Shown piece after piece: positions 22,861-35,335 of a stretch of DNA of 64,000 nt. The position numbers and the translations under genes are program-made. The first letter of the stretch is position 1. Every line of letters begins with the position of its first letter. The DNA is taken from assembly GCA_964017185.1 (NCBI GenBank), contig OZ024880.1:34872329-34936328 (forward strand), given 5' to 3'. A model generated the notes under the pieces. That model was not told the DNA's origin, searched no databases, and saw only the letters and a program-made list of their open reading frames with translations. This DNA comes from Rugalucina vietnamica (taxonomy: Eukaryota; Mollusca; Bivalvia; Lucinida; Lucinidae).

Positions 22861-23889
22861 AAGGATGATACGGAAAGTACAGATGATTTTAAACGACTCG
22901 ATAAAATTTTCTTATTTTTATTTAGAAGATACTTTAACATGTTGTCTTCGCACTGAGCAAATAAAACGCGGGGGTCACCAGGCTTATTTTTTATTTATAC
23001 CGGTCGAAAGAACACCCATTGCGTGTGTCGCAAACAAAAGCTTTTTTCGCTAGTTGCTACAATTTAGTAATGGGAATTTCGAAAAGTACATGCATTACTA
23101 TCCAAATACCATACATTTCGATAAGAATATATGTTGTTGAGTGTACATAACCATCATAAAGTGTGAGCTTTGCCTGCAAGTGGCATTATTAAGAGATATT
23201 TGGTAAATTCGTATTTTTATGATTATTTTATTTTAATCCCCCTTAACATACATGTAGCAAATCTAATATTATTCAAGAACTCACTGATACATTTCCGCGA
23301 TCAAAATGATATATCTGTGTGTAGCTTAATGCATCTTTATTGATATTCAGTAAAAGTTGCTAACATACCATGTGCGTGTTTAATTAAACATGCAGCCTTA
23401 ATCAGTAGAGTGTCGCTTATTTCAAAGTGACGGCTCCAAAAAACGCCGCATGCAATATTATTGATCGAAATTCAACGTAACGTCGCCTTTATTATGACGT
23501 CTTTGGTGTCATTTCTATTAAAAAAAAAGCTGCATCAAATTGTACGAACGCTATTTAAGCTATTAGTTTTTAAGTTTGTTTTACATAAATATTTCATTTT
23601 CAAAATCCGAAGCTGGCGATACACAGCTCTCAGCAAGAGTTATATCCCATGGTGTTGGTATAATCCTTAAGTTATCCGGGATGACATCCTTAAAACCAAC
23701 CGGGACAATGTAATGATTAATACAAATACAAATTAAACAGTGATCTCTGAGTCAAACTTACAACAGTGTGTATGTACAAATGTACATGTATAATAGGTAG
23801 CGTTTGGGGAAAAACTTCCCAATTAAAAAGTATAAACTTTATTTATTTTACTTCAATTACACAGAAAGCTCGTTGAACTTATATACGCG

Positions 23890-24060
23890 TTCTTGAAGGC
23901 GCGGATGTTGGCGTTATGTAGTCAAACGTGGTGGAGGAAACCGGAGAACCCGGGGAAAACCACCGAACCTGGACGGGCGACCACTACCCTGCCACATGCC
24001 TTGACCCGGATTCGAACCCGGATCGCCGTGGTGACAAGCGAGTGCGTTACCCAATTAGAG
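23890..24060 (-). mobile_element. tRNA-derived SINE
   Basis: The minus strand reads TTGGGTAACGCACTCGCTTG, then CCGGGTTCGAATCCGG (a B-box/T-arm), then a GTTTTCCCCGGGTTCTCCGG core that I associate with conserved SINE core domains in aquatic animals. No cloverleaf-competent tRNA; head plus core fits a SINE. Confidence 0.65.
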
Positions 24061-24137
24061 CCTATCTTATCTGACATCTACATGTATGTTGCTATTTCCC
24101 ATTTACATTTCATGAAGGTGCCATTGTAATCATAGTT

Positions 24138-26857
24138 ATACCCCCCGCAAAACGAAGTTTTAGGGGGGTATACTGTTTTCAGCCTGTCCGTCATTCCGTC
24201 ATTCCGTGATTCCGTGACTCCGTGATTCCGTCATTCCGTCATTCCGTCAACATTTGGACATCTTTGCTGAATAACTTGAGTAGCTTTTGCCTGATTTGTT
24301 TCAAATTTTCACCACACTTGCACCATCAGACAATACATGTGTGGTATGAATTTAGGGGCCAAAGGGTCAGTATTGCAAGAGTTATGGGACTTTTTAAGTC
24401 TTCCTATAACATGTTTGCCATAGTACTGAAAGTACATACTTTGTGAAATCAACTCTTCTTACAGCTTTCAATGTTTCCTTTTAATATTTTGCTGATATGT
24501 TTCAGATATATTGCAGATGTGCATGAACAATTGTCATGCTGAAAAAATCATTTTTGACAAATTTACAGCATTTTTAACTTAGCAAATTTTTCTATAATTG
24601 CTTATATTCAATAATGGGTGGTAGTGCATACTTTGTGAAATCAACTCCTCCTAGGGCTTTCAGTGTTTCTTTTCAGTACTTTGCAGACATGTTACAGACA
24701 TATTGAAGATGTGCATGAAGAATTATAATGCTGAAAAAATAATTTTTGACAAATTTACAGCATTTTTTAACTTTGGCATTTTTCGACTATTGCTTACATA
24801 CATACTTTGTGAAATCAACTCCTCCTAGGGCTTTCAGTATTTCTTTTCAGTACTTTGCAGACATGTTACAGACATATTGAAGATGTGCATGAAGAATCAT
24901 AATGCTGAAAAAATAGTTTTTGACAAATTTACAGCATTTTTTAACTTAGCCATTTTTCGACTATTGCTTACATACAATAATGGTTGGAAGTGCGTACTTT
25001 GTGAAATCAACTCCTCCTAGGGCTTTCATTATACCCCCCGCAAAACGAAGTTTTAGGGGGGTATACTGTTTTCAGCCTGTCCGTCATTCCGTCATTCCGT
25101 GATTCCGTGACTCCGTGATTCCGTCATTCCGTCATTCCGTCAACATTTGGACATCTTTGCTGAATAACTTGAGTAGCTTTTGCCTGATTTGTTTCAAATT
25201 TTCACCACACTTGCACCATCAGACAATACATGTGTGGTATGAATTTAAGGGCCAAAGGGTCAGTATTGCAAGAGTTATGGGACTTTTTAAGTCTTCCTAT
25301 AACATGTTTGCCATAGTACTGAAAGTACATACTTTGTGAAATCAACTCCTCCTAGGGCTTTCATTGTTTCTTTTTAATTCTTTGCAGATTTGTTTCAGAT
25401 ATATTGCAGATGTGCATGAATAATTGTCATGCTGAAAAAATCATTTTTGACAAATTTACAGCATTTTTAACTTAGCAAATTTTTCTATAATTGCTTATAT
25501 TCAATAATGGTTGGTAGTGCATACTTTGTGAAATCAACTCCTCCTAGGGCTTTCAGTGTTTCTTTTCAGTACTTTGCAGACATGTTACAGACATATTGAA
25601 GATGTGCATGAAGAATTATAATGCTGTAAAAAAAATTTTTGACAAATTTACAGCATTTTTTAACTTTGCCATTTTTCGACTATTGCTTACATACATACTT
25701 TGTGAAATCAACTCCTCCTAGGGCTTTCAGTATTTCTTTTCAGTACTTTGCAGACATGTTATAGACATATTGAAGATGTGCATGAAGAATTATAATGCTG
25801 AAAAAATAATTTTTGACAAATTTACAGCATTTTGTAACTTTGGCATTTTTCGACTATTGCTTACATACATACTTTGTGAAATCAACTCCTCCTAGGGCTT
25901 TCAGTATTTCTTTTCAGTACTTTGCAGACATGTTACAGACATATTGAAGATGTGCATGAAGAATTATAATGCTGAAAAAATAGTTTTTGACAAATTTACA
26001 GCATTTTTAACTTAGCCATTTTTCAACTATTGCTTACATACAATAATGGTTGGAAGTGCATACTTTGTGAAATCAACTCCTCCTAGGGCTTTCATTGTTT
26101 CTTTTTAATTCTTTGCAGATTTGTTCCAGATATATTGAAGATGTGCATGAAGAATTTTTATGCTGAAAATTTTAGTTTTGACAAATTTAAAGCTTTTTAA
26201 ACTTAGCCAGTTTTGACCATTTCTGCTTATATTCAATTATGGTTGATAGTACATACTTTGTGAAATCCAACTCCTCCTGGGGCTTTCAGTAATTCTTTTC
26301 AATACTTTGCAGACATGTTACAGACATATTGAAGATGTGCATAAAGAATTTTATTGGTGAAAAAATAATTTTTGACAAATTTACAGCATTTTTCAACTTA
26401 GACATTTTTCAACCATCGCTAATATGCAATACGGCTGGTAGAGCATACTTTATGAAATCAAGTCCTCCTAGTGCTTTCATTGTTTCATTTGAATTCTTTG
26501 CACACTTGTTCCAGATATATTTCAGATGTGCATGAATAATTCTTATGCTGAATAATTTATTTTTGACAAATTTACAGCTTTTTTTTAGCATAGCCAATTT
26601 TTGACCATTTCTCATGATAAATAATGATCAACAGTGTACAGTGAAATCAACAATAATTTTACTCCCTGAGCTTTCAGTATATTATTTAATACCTTACAGA
26701 CATGAGTCAGACATACGGAGGATTTTCATGAAGGATTATAATGCTGAAAAGATATTTTTGACAAATGTTTTGCATGTTTGACTTAAAGGAAGTTATTGGC
26801 CTTAGATAATTTTGCGGGGGGTATACTGAAAGCCTTGCTTGCAGCCAATTTCTAGTT
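24138..26857 (+). mobile_element. CCCCCCGC hairpin element with tandem 180-bp monomers
   Basis: Starts with the hairpin CCCCCCGCAAAACG / AGTTTTAGGGGGGTATAC, then a (TCCGTCATTCCG)n tract, then about a dozen diverged monomers of about 180 bp (CATACTTTGTGAAATCAACT...), and ends TTTTGCGGGGGGTATACTGA. Flanked by an 11-bp direct repeat TAATCATAGTT (24127-24137, 26858-26868); copy B has one such site near 63611. A second hairpin start at 25031 lies 893 bp after the first and is almost identical over about 220 bp, so part of the element is duplicated. Confidence 0.8.
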
Positions 26858-26880
26858 TAATCATAGTTTTCTGTGCATTG

Positions 26881-27049
26881 TTAACCTTCGCATTCGGCTA
26901 CCTGGCTGGGTGAACTGGTCAGTAGTAAACAGGCTTTCTATGCAAATGGCCTAGTCGGAAACATGTTAACCTTCGCATTCGGCTACCTTACTGGGTGAAG
27001 TGGTCAGTAGTAAACAGGCTTTCTATGCAAATGGCCTAGTCGGAAACAT
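26881..27049. repeat. 85-bp tandem duplication
   Basis: TTAACCTTCGCATTCGGCTA begins at 26881 and at 26966. Block B has a single copy at 63645-63728. Confidence 0.85.
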
Positions 27050-27639
27050 AACTACTTAGATATACTTCTTGGAGATTAATTTGGCGTACACGGTCTTGAC
27101 AAGCAAGCAGTTCCCTGGTTTCCAAGGAATTAGGAAGAGTCTGCAACCAAATTTCCTACCACGCAGATCCATCTATACTTGACTTGTGATGTCAAGGATT
27201 GCCTTGATTGGAGGCCAGATCGATTAGGCATTAATGTACAGTAAGGCATTATAGATTCAGTATCAATCTACAGCGAAACAATGCTGCCTCAATGTATGTT
27301 GTTATCGAATTAATTTTGCAATCCATTTAGTATGGCGTCGTGTGATGTTGCATAGAAATCTGTTGCATAAATATGTTGCGTTAATCTGCAATATAAGAAA
27401 TATGGTTGTATGACGGGCATACATGGTGCAGTTATAACTTTAAAAATACTGTCAAACAAAATTCGGGTACAATTTTCAAGTACATCACAATATTGTTGTG
27501 CACATAAATTTCTTCATATGCTACTATGCGGTTGCGGTGACCAATGATTAGACACAAATTCTGCTTAATCTATTTCCGGTATTATTTATGTCCATTCCGG
27601 TCAGTAGTGTAAAGGATTTCCTCAATTACATTTCAAATT
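27050..27639. other. Unassigned sequence
   Basis: No gene recognised. Confidence 0.4.
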
Positions 27640-28390
27640 AAGATTAAAAGTGAGATCCTGTTGAGCAGTGAACATAAGAAGAGAAAGGGGATGGGCCATA
27701 CCACGGTTTCGGCTACTTAATAATTGAAAATGAAACAGATCCTTTAAAGGCAGTGAACGTATTAATGAGAAAGGGGATGGGCCATACCGCGGTTTCGGCT
27801 ACTTAAGCCTCTTCAGTGACCCTTTAGATTTGGCAACATGGAGCCAAAGAACATAACTGTAATTTTGCAACTTTCAAAAAAGATAGTCGATAAAAAGACT
27901 ATTATTATCCAAATGGGGCCAAATATATTATAGATTGGTTAGAAAATGAATCTAAACCGATAATAGTTTTCTGACTTCTCAGAATACCCTCTCTGATCTC
28001 AAAGGACCAACAGAAAAATATTATCTGTTACTATGGATGTTGTACGGGGAGACTTTTTAGGGCCGCCACGTGTTACAACACCAGCTGCAGTAATAGCAAA
28101 TAAAAATGAAATTGAGATCCTTTCAGAGCAGTGAACTAACTGATTTATGAGAAAGGGGATGCACCAACCCGCGGCTTCGGCTACTTAAGCCGCTTCAGGG
28201 ACCCGATAGATTTGGCAACATGTAGCGAAAGACGATAACTGTAATTTTGCATTCTTCAACAGTGTAGTCGCTACAAAGACTTATATTATCCAAATGAAGC
28301 CAATATATTAAATATTGGTTTGAAAACGAATCTAAACCGATGATAATTATGCAGTCTTCAATACTGGAGTCTAAATAAACAACTACCAAT
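27640..28390 (+). repeat. GAGATCC repeat (three unit starts)
   Basis: Unit starts at about 27649, 27734 and 28113, each with GGGGATG and CGGCTACTTAA. The last full period is about 375 bp. Confidence 0.7.
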
Positions 28391-28614
28391 TACAAAATAT
28401 ACTGAAAATCAAAAGTCTTGCACCACCCTGTTTTTGTTAATTTTTATTATCAACTGGAATTACTTTTATTTCTAACATTATTTTTTGTCAATTTCAATTA
28501 TATCAAATCTTTGACTTTGCAGCACATTCAGGAGTGTTGATGATAATGCAAAATTGTTGGGGCCAAAAGTGTAAAATTGCATATTTTTGGGAAAAATTGT
28601 TTATCAGTGAAAGG

Positions 28615-29190
28615 ACTAGGGCATTTAACGCCTGATTTTGGCCTCAGATTTTGCTAAAAAATAAATTTTGGAATTTAGGTGAGAAAACTATTCCTTAGAA
28701 CAGCCATATGTCTCCTCTATTAAAAACAAGAACAAGTATTTCATTTATCCTACAAGCGTTGCAATGGCAACGCCCGGAAGAACCATAGATAGAGCACTTT
28801 CTGTCCTTTTTGGTCTATTTTTGACCATTTCTGAACACATTTTTTAATTTTTAAGTGCCAGCCCACACCCCGAAAAAATTATACTTAGCTTACAATATCT
28901 CTGGATGATACTTCATAATTATTTCACAATAAGAAATTGTTCGTCGCGTGGGCCGGTAGGTGAAAATGATGTTGAATGGTGAAAAATAGACCCAAAATTG
29001 CAAAAAGTGAGATTTCAATGCTTTTCGGAGCGTTGCCATGGCAACATGTGCAATTTGAATGTAATAGTTGTGCTTAAGTATGTAAGCAGGGACCTATACC
29101 TGCTATTTGCAATACGTTTCTCCTCAAAATTCCAAAATTCATTTTTTATCAACACATGAGGCCGAAATCAGGCCTTAAATCCCCTAGGCC
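28615..29190. mobile_element. Inverted-repeat element with two X-box-like palindromes
   Basis: Arms of about 75 bp (28615-28687 and 29117-29190) pair with moderate mismatch (CTGATTTTGGCCTCA / TGAGGCCGAAATCAG). Inside are GTTGCAATGGCAAC (28758-28771) and GTTGCCATGGCAAC (29032-29045). Confidence 0.6.
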
Positions 29191-29199
29191 AAATTTGTA

Positions 29200-30300
29200 A
29201 CTAACTTTTTATTGTGCATGTGATCTGTATAATGTCAGTATCAGTTTTTTTATGTTCCATAGAACAACTTGGTCCATACAATAATTTGTTCGGAACAAAG
29301 CAAATTGTCCCAGCAAAGTGGCTCGATAAAACTGAAACCCGCGCTGATGCCCAGAAAAACACATCAAATTGAATATTACGGAACATCGCAAACAGTCTGC
29401 CATTTCATGCGGATTATTCAATATTAATAGGAAACAAATCTCGCACTGTAAACTTAATAAGGCAATAGGTTATAGATGTCGCATGATTATACAGGTAAAT
29501 ATGTCAAGATGCCAGCGTACATGTAGGAGTAATGTAACAATACACCGTTGTTCCCTTTCAGAATACTAGCTTTTTGTGTGTAAATGGAAGTCATTTACTA
29601 CTATAAAAAATAATAAATTCATGTGTATTAATTCCTGAATATTTGTAACACAATTCATAGACTTGCAATTGGACACCATTTTCGAATGTTTTAGAAATTT
29701 AAAGATGTAATTATTCGTGCGAAAGAGAATGTACCTTTGTATATGAATTTGGCAGACATCAGTCGAACCATTAGCCTTGTGAACGCGGGGTTACAACCAT
29801 CTGCTTGTCGTGATGAGCAACTTTTCAGATCGCCGACGAACTTTCCGCATTAATTTGTTTGTCTCGGATGGGCCCGGACAACGCACATTTGCGAAATCTG
29901 CAGTGTGCCAAGCTCGTGTTTTTGTCATCTCATTTCAATCGGTTATGAATTTGCGCTACACTGATCTAAAGAAAGCGCTGCATATGCTGTTTACATACAC
30001 GCAAAAAACGCGGAACTGCGTACAAATATATTTTACCCTGAAAATGTTATCTAAAAGCTGGAAAATGAATATTGAGACGCATGCAGTGACTCGTAGTTGA
30101 ACGACCATTCGAAATGCCACTCTCCTTGCATAATGTTGAAATACTAACCTAGTACATCAATCAAGCCAATGCCATTAGAAATCATGCTCCTGACATGTAG
30201 TTTCAGAATTGTCTGCATTGCCTAAATACCCTACGTCGTCAGAAAAAAAGTTTGCGCACAAACGCCAGTGAAAAAAATATATTGATTTTAATGCCTTGAA
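29200..30300. other. Unassigned sequence
   Basis: A 96-codon open frame at 29810-30100 has no recognisable domain, no splice context and no counterpart in block B; not called as a gene. Confidence 0.4.
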
Positions 30301-31060
30301 TACATTTGACATAGATTGGCCTAAGATGGCCGTGCAATGCCAATTTTTGCATTTTCTTGCGGTCTCCGCAGGGCAATCCTACAATGTCCCTACGATTCTA
30401 CGGCTTTCTACGATTGTTGTAGCCTCTACGATTTTGTAATATTATGCACTTTGAAAAATGTTTAAAAATCGTAAGACCGTAGATCATAGACACATTGTAG
30501 TGGAATCGTTAGAGACCCTGCGGTCATCACATGATTTTTTATGATAATATGGGGACAAAAATCGTATGGTACATGTAACCGTAGGGTAATCGTACGGCCG
30601 CCGTACCGTTATCGCACAATTGATGCAAGGTGTCCGTACGATACCATTAAAATCATGCAGTCATCGTAGGAACATCACAAGGACTCTGAAAGATTATCCC
30701 TTAAATACTGTGGAGACCCTACGATTTCCTCATGATCTCTGTACGGTTTTGTCTCAGAACTTCGATGAAAGCCAGAACAAGAAACCGTACGATACCGGTA
30801 TGAATTTTAAATACATACATCGTAGCCCATGATGTCCAAAAAATCGTAGGAAAATTTGCAGATCAAAACATCGTGCGGCGATCGGGGCAATGGTTACAAC
30901 TGGCCTATGATTAGCTTCCGATGATCATACCGTGACATTTTTTCTCGCATTTTCGTACGGTCTCCGCAGGGTAATCCTACGATGTCCCTATGATTCTACG
31001 GCTTCCTACGATCTCCGTAGCCTCTATGATTTTGTAATAGTCTACACTTTTACTTTTTTT
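30300..31060. repeat. CTACGAT / CCGTAGG motif array
   Basis: Dense repeats of CCTACGAT, TCTACGG and CCGTAC-type motifs. A long direct repeat begins GGTCTCCGCAGGG at 30361 and 30959. No clear terminal inverted repeats. Confidence 0.6.
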
Positions 31061-31089
31061 AAAACTCTTAAGACCGTTGCTCATAGGCA

Positions 31090-31246
31090 CGTCGCAGTAA
31101 CTGCGAAGCTGATCAGCGCCTTAGTTTTCGCTACACAGGTAGTACAATTCCTCTACTTTCTAAATCCATCTTCTGTGATTGTACAGCACGGGTTGTGTCA
31201 GACCTGGTCGGAACCCAAATTGTTGGTTTTCTCACACACAGGCTCA
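31090..31246. mobile_element. Half-length GAGCCGCC MITE
   Basis: Starts at the centre of the family's palindrome (GCAGTAACTGC) and runs to the right end (TTGGTTTTCTCACACACAGG). The other half copy at 40224-40392 starts at the same centre. Confidence 0.75.
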
Positions 31247-31439
31247 AATACATTGTGGAACTAAACCACTAGCTACATGTACTTTATACGTAATCTTAGC
31301 TTTACTTAGAAATACACTCTGTTCAAATGACAGTAGTTTTAATGTTGACTTTGCACTTTCAAAATCATCATATTCATTTCGTAGTAATAACTTTAATGTC
31401 CGTTTAAAATGGGGAAGCACTTGTCAACACTCTAGCCCC

Positions 31440-32215
31440 AATATGTTTGATCGGATGTGTTCAAATCTTGGCCATTTCCGATCACGAATGACTTCTAACG
31501 GTCATTATATTAGTTTTGAAATCTGGCCAAGTCCCACTAATGATTGTACATGTAGAATTAACTGCCCTTGAGTTTTTGAGAAACAAATATATAATGTTCT
31601 CAACACTCAAGCGTCTTCATTTTTGATCGGATCTGCATCATTCGTTGTGGTAACAAGGACAACCATAAGATCTTGAGTATGTTCGCAATTCAGCTTGACT
31701 TCACCACTGATGCCGGGGTTAGCTGCCATTGAAAGTCTGAAAATTAATATTTGGTGTTGTTAACACTCTAACCACTTCATTTTTATAGGGTCTTCTTCAT
31801 TTTTGGCAGTAAAACGGACAACCATAATGTGTTGGATGAGTTCGAGGTTTCAGCAGATCCAGTCAATAATTACAGATCTAGAGTTAGCTGCCCTTGATGG
31901 TTTGAAAAATTGATATTTAGTATTATCAATACTATTGCGCCTTCATGTTTGCTCGAATCGCCATCATTCTTTGCAGAAATAAAGACATAATACGTATCTT
32001 GGACGCGTTTGCATTTCGACCAGATCGGTTGAAAGGACAGCGCAGTTAGCTGCCCTTGAATGTCTGTAAAATTGATATTTAGTATTGTTAGCACTCGAGC
32101 GCCTTCATTGATGATCAGATCTTCTATCTTGGCAGTGACAAGGACAACCATAATATCTCGAATAAGTTCGATTTCGACCAGATCCGAGGTTGTTTCCATT
32201 GAGTGTTTGAAAAAT
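31440..32215. repeat. 164-bp tandem repeat, about 4-5 units
   Basis: Landmark GGACAACCATAA at 31651, 31815 and 32142, with a diverged one near 31981. The period is not a multiple of three, so open frames across it are not taken as coding. Confidence 0.7.
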
Positions 32216-32379
32216 AAATATTTAGTGAGTATTTACCTATGGTTTTGATCACGTTGACTCTCAGGTGAACGATCGTTGCCATTTGCGCTACCAATTTCTT
32301 GCATAAACTGTAGATATCTTAGCGCATAGCTATTTAAGACATTTTCAATACGGTCGAAAGCCGTGTTCAGACGACAAAA

Positions 32380-32990
32380 AAGTACAAATAGGCAATGATC
32401 AGGAAATGGTGCAATCAGAAATTCCCACTCCATAAACCGAGGGGTGGGAAAAAAACTAAAATGACACTTATTATATATAATAAGCACCTATACCATGAAA
32501 ACCATGAAAACATGTCGTAAGTCGAGTGAGCAGCTATTCCCCAACAATAGGTGGCCACTCAGTTACACGAACTGAACTAAAAATATGAAAACGTACATAA
32601 GGCTCAAACAGCACAAAAATTCGACACCAAAAAACAAAACAATTAGAACTACAACAGAAGTATCGCCTTGGAACGATCTGTAATATAAAATTACTGGGGG
32701 GCTTAAACCGGTATTACAGGTGAGGTAAGGACCTCACCCTCATCTTCTGTTGTGATTCACAATATTTAGTTAGTAATTCGGTCCTCGTGGTGAATCTCTA
32801 AATAGTCAATGAAACATCAAGGACAAACGAATAAATCATGATAACCACCTTGATGAATCAAAAACGAGGACTCAACAGACTCAGTAAGCTGCCCGACGAT
32901 GGAGATCCTTGGGCGCCGAATAACTTACTGAAACCCGGAGCAAAAGAAAAACACTAGTTGAACCCCGGTGGGTTCAAAACCCATATTTAA
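32380..32990 (+). repeat. GGTGGGAAAAAA long repeat, copy 4
   Basis: Nearly full length, ending ...AACTAGTTGAACCCCGGTGG. Its TATCGCCTTGGAACGATC is an uninterrupted version of the site hit at 47219. Confidence 0.75.
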
Positions 32991-33590
32991 ATCACGAAAT
33001 TTACGTGACGTTTCAGCCTGTCTAAAAGAGATCTTAAGGGAATGAGTGTGAAAATGTAAGAATGGCGATCAACCATGCTTTTTACAGTGTTCATACATTC
33101 GAAGGACCACTCGGATGGGGTTTAAATACGCGATTTTCGGCCTTTTGTTCAAACACCTTCCTCGTGATCCATCAAATGTTTGAACACTGAAAACCATAGT
33201 TGATCACTATAGTCACACTTTCTGTAGTTGATCTAATTGTGTAATGTTTTGGCGATAACTTTATGTGCTATTTACTCCTTATGTACGTTTTGATATTTGG
33301 GAAATAAATGTTCACTCGGCTTATGATGGTAATTTAGTTTTTAATCTGATTACTGTTTAACCGCTCAGATTATGGTATCGTAAGGTTCCATTAAATGGGG
33401 GCAACGTCCCGACATAACCATAGCTGTTCACTTCGACATAAAGCAACAATTCAAACAGACAAACAAACAGCCCGTAAAGAATTAGTACCAGTGACTAATA
33501 GTGCGCCTGTGAATAATGCGCGCAAATTCAATTTCATGTAGCATTCACGCTTGTTCTTCACATTATAAACCGACCCTGCCTTCGATTCCT
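32991..33590. other. Unassigned sequence
   Basis: No gene recognised; weak inverted similarity between 33060-33110 and 33170-33220. Confidence 0.35.
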
Positions 33591-33591
33591 A

Positions 33592-33925
33592 AAAGGTTCA
33601 AGTAGGCAACGATCTGGAAAAGGCGCAATCAGAAAAAGATTACTCCAAAAACCGAGGCGGGAAAAAAACAAACTAAAAATTAGGTACTAAGACCATGAAT
33701 ACATTTAGTAAGCCGAATGAGCAGCTTTTCCCCAATGGGTGGCCACTCAGTTACCTAAACTTAAGTAAAATATGATAACGTACATAAGGCGCCAACAGCA
33801 CAAAAAATTAAACACCAAGACATAAAACAATAAGAACCACAACAGAAGTATCGCCTTGGAACGATCAGTAATATAAAATTACTGGCGGGCTTAAACCGGT
33901 TTTACAGAATCCTAACCTAACCCTC
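33592..33925 (+). repeat. GGTGGGAAAAAA long repeat, copy 5
   Basis: AAAAGGTTCAAGTAGGCAAC to TTTTACAGAATCCTAACC. Confidence 0.7.
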
Positions 33926-34129
33926 AGCTTCTGCAGTGGTTCATTACATTTAGTTAGTTGTTCAAAGTCGTCAGAGCATGAAATGTGATAACTTATAACC
34001 CATCTTATCGTTGAAAAGTCCACTCCTGTTCTGCAAAGATGGGATGGGATTATTCACACGTCAAAATACCAAATATTCGCATATGTGAAAATTTAGTATC
34101 AAAGATGGGATAAATTCCTCAATAGTTTA

Positions 34130-34375
34130 TATTATTGATTGTTCCAAGGTGATGCTTCTGTTGTGATTCTAGATATTTTGTGTTTTGGTGTTGAATTTTT
34201 GTGCTGTTTGTAATTATTTATTTACGTTTGGGTAACTGAGTGGCAACCTCTTTGAAAATAGCTGCTCACTCGGTTTATGATATGACCGTTATCTTTGATT
34301 AGTACCTAATTGTCTGTTTGTTTTTCCCACCTTGGATTTTGGAGTGGGAATTCCGCCATTTCCTGATCAATATCA
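34130..34375 (-). repeat. GGTGGGAAAAAA long repeat, copy 6
   Basis: Reverse orientation, truncated; ends in CCACCTTGGATTTTGGAGTG. Confidence 0.65.
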
Positions 34376-34967
34376 GGAAAACATGCCCATGAAAATTTTA
34401 CCCACTTAAACCCCACTTTTATAAAGTAAAACAAGGGTATACAGTTTTTTTATTCGAAACATGTAGATTATGGGTACTTTTCTGTATATCGCATAGGCAA
34501 GTTTTCGTGATGATTGCTTACCTCTACCTTTTCAGACGCTACGCCAACCCTTGTTTGATAATTGAGTTTAAAGTTCATCTAAAAACATCATGTCAAAATT
34601 AAACGTGACTGTCGTACGCAAATGTCACAATTCCTAAATGGCATATATTGGTACGAATTATTCTCACAGATGTGAAATCTGCGAAATGCGAAAATTGCGG
34701 TTCGACAAATATTCCCTACAAGATAAAACGGATAGGATCAAATACACCAAAATACACGTAATATATCATAAGCTCTTCATCGGATATGCACAATTCGCGA
34801 AATAGTGGAAGCATCGATTCCAAAAAGTTCTCATGTACATTTAACTGCAACTCGTGTTCGAATCTGACACCCAAATTTTATCCCAGTGGGTGTTACTCTG
34901 TTGCTACATAAACCGATGCTCCTGATACGATCAGGCCAAAAAATAGTGCAGGTAAATAAAACTAAAA

Positions 34968-35330
34968 CTGAGATCCCTTAAGAGTAGCGAACGTATGAAT
35001 GAGAAAGAAGATTGGCCATACCGCGGGTTCGACTACTTAAGCCTGTTCAGTGACTCTACAGATTTGGCAACATGGGGCCAAAGAGCATTACTGTATTTTT
35101 GCAATTTTCAACAGGATATTCAATACAAAGCTATTATAGCCCAAATGGGACAAAATATATTAAACCTTGGTGAGAAAAAAGGACTCTTAACTGAAAATAT
35201 TTTTTTATTTCTCAGAATACCCTCGCAGATCTCAAAGGACCAAAAAGAAAGGCGAGGCCTGCTGACAACCGATTGTGTTGTATGTTGGTTTTCGAGCCAG
35301 ACGAATTTGTTATTATTCCGTAAACCGTAG
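34968..35330 (+). repeat. GAGATCC repeat
   Basis: One unit. The 111-codon open frame across it is not conserved in the other copies and is not called. Confidence 0.65.
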
Positions 35331-35335
35331 TTATT

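Larger units (their letters stand above)
7105..28000. repeat. Segmental duplication block A
   Basis: Collinear homology with about 38143-64000: 3' flank (7105-7560, 9000-9240), all exons, many intron stretches, upstream conserved stretches (22210-22860, 23680-23830, 24060-24137) and the CCTTCGCATTCGGCTACC block at 26881. Offsets vary (about 31.0 kb at the left edge, 33.4 kb at exon 6, 40.6 kb at exon 1, 36.7 kb at 26.9 kb) because each block has its own insertions. The edges are my best reading by eye. Confidence 0.8.

Noticed and set aside
24222..25339. Two near-identical 74-codon frames (MIPSFRHSVNIW...)
   Set aside because: Both lie in the duplicated start of a tandem-monomer repeat element; conservation reflects DNA duplication.
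29810..30100. 96-codon open frame
   Set aside because: No domain, no splice signals and no counterpart in the other block.
34995..35330. 111-codon open frame in the GAGATCC repeat
   Set aside because: Frame is not open in the other repeat copies.
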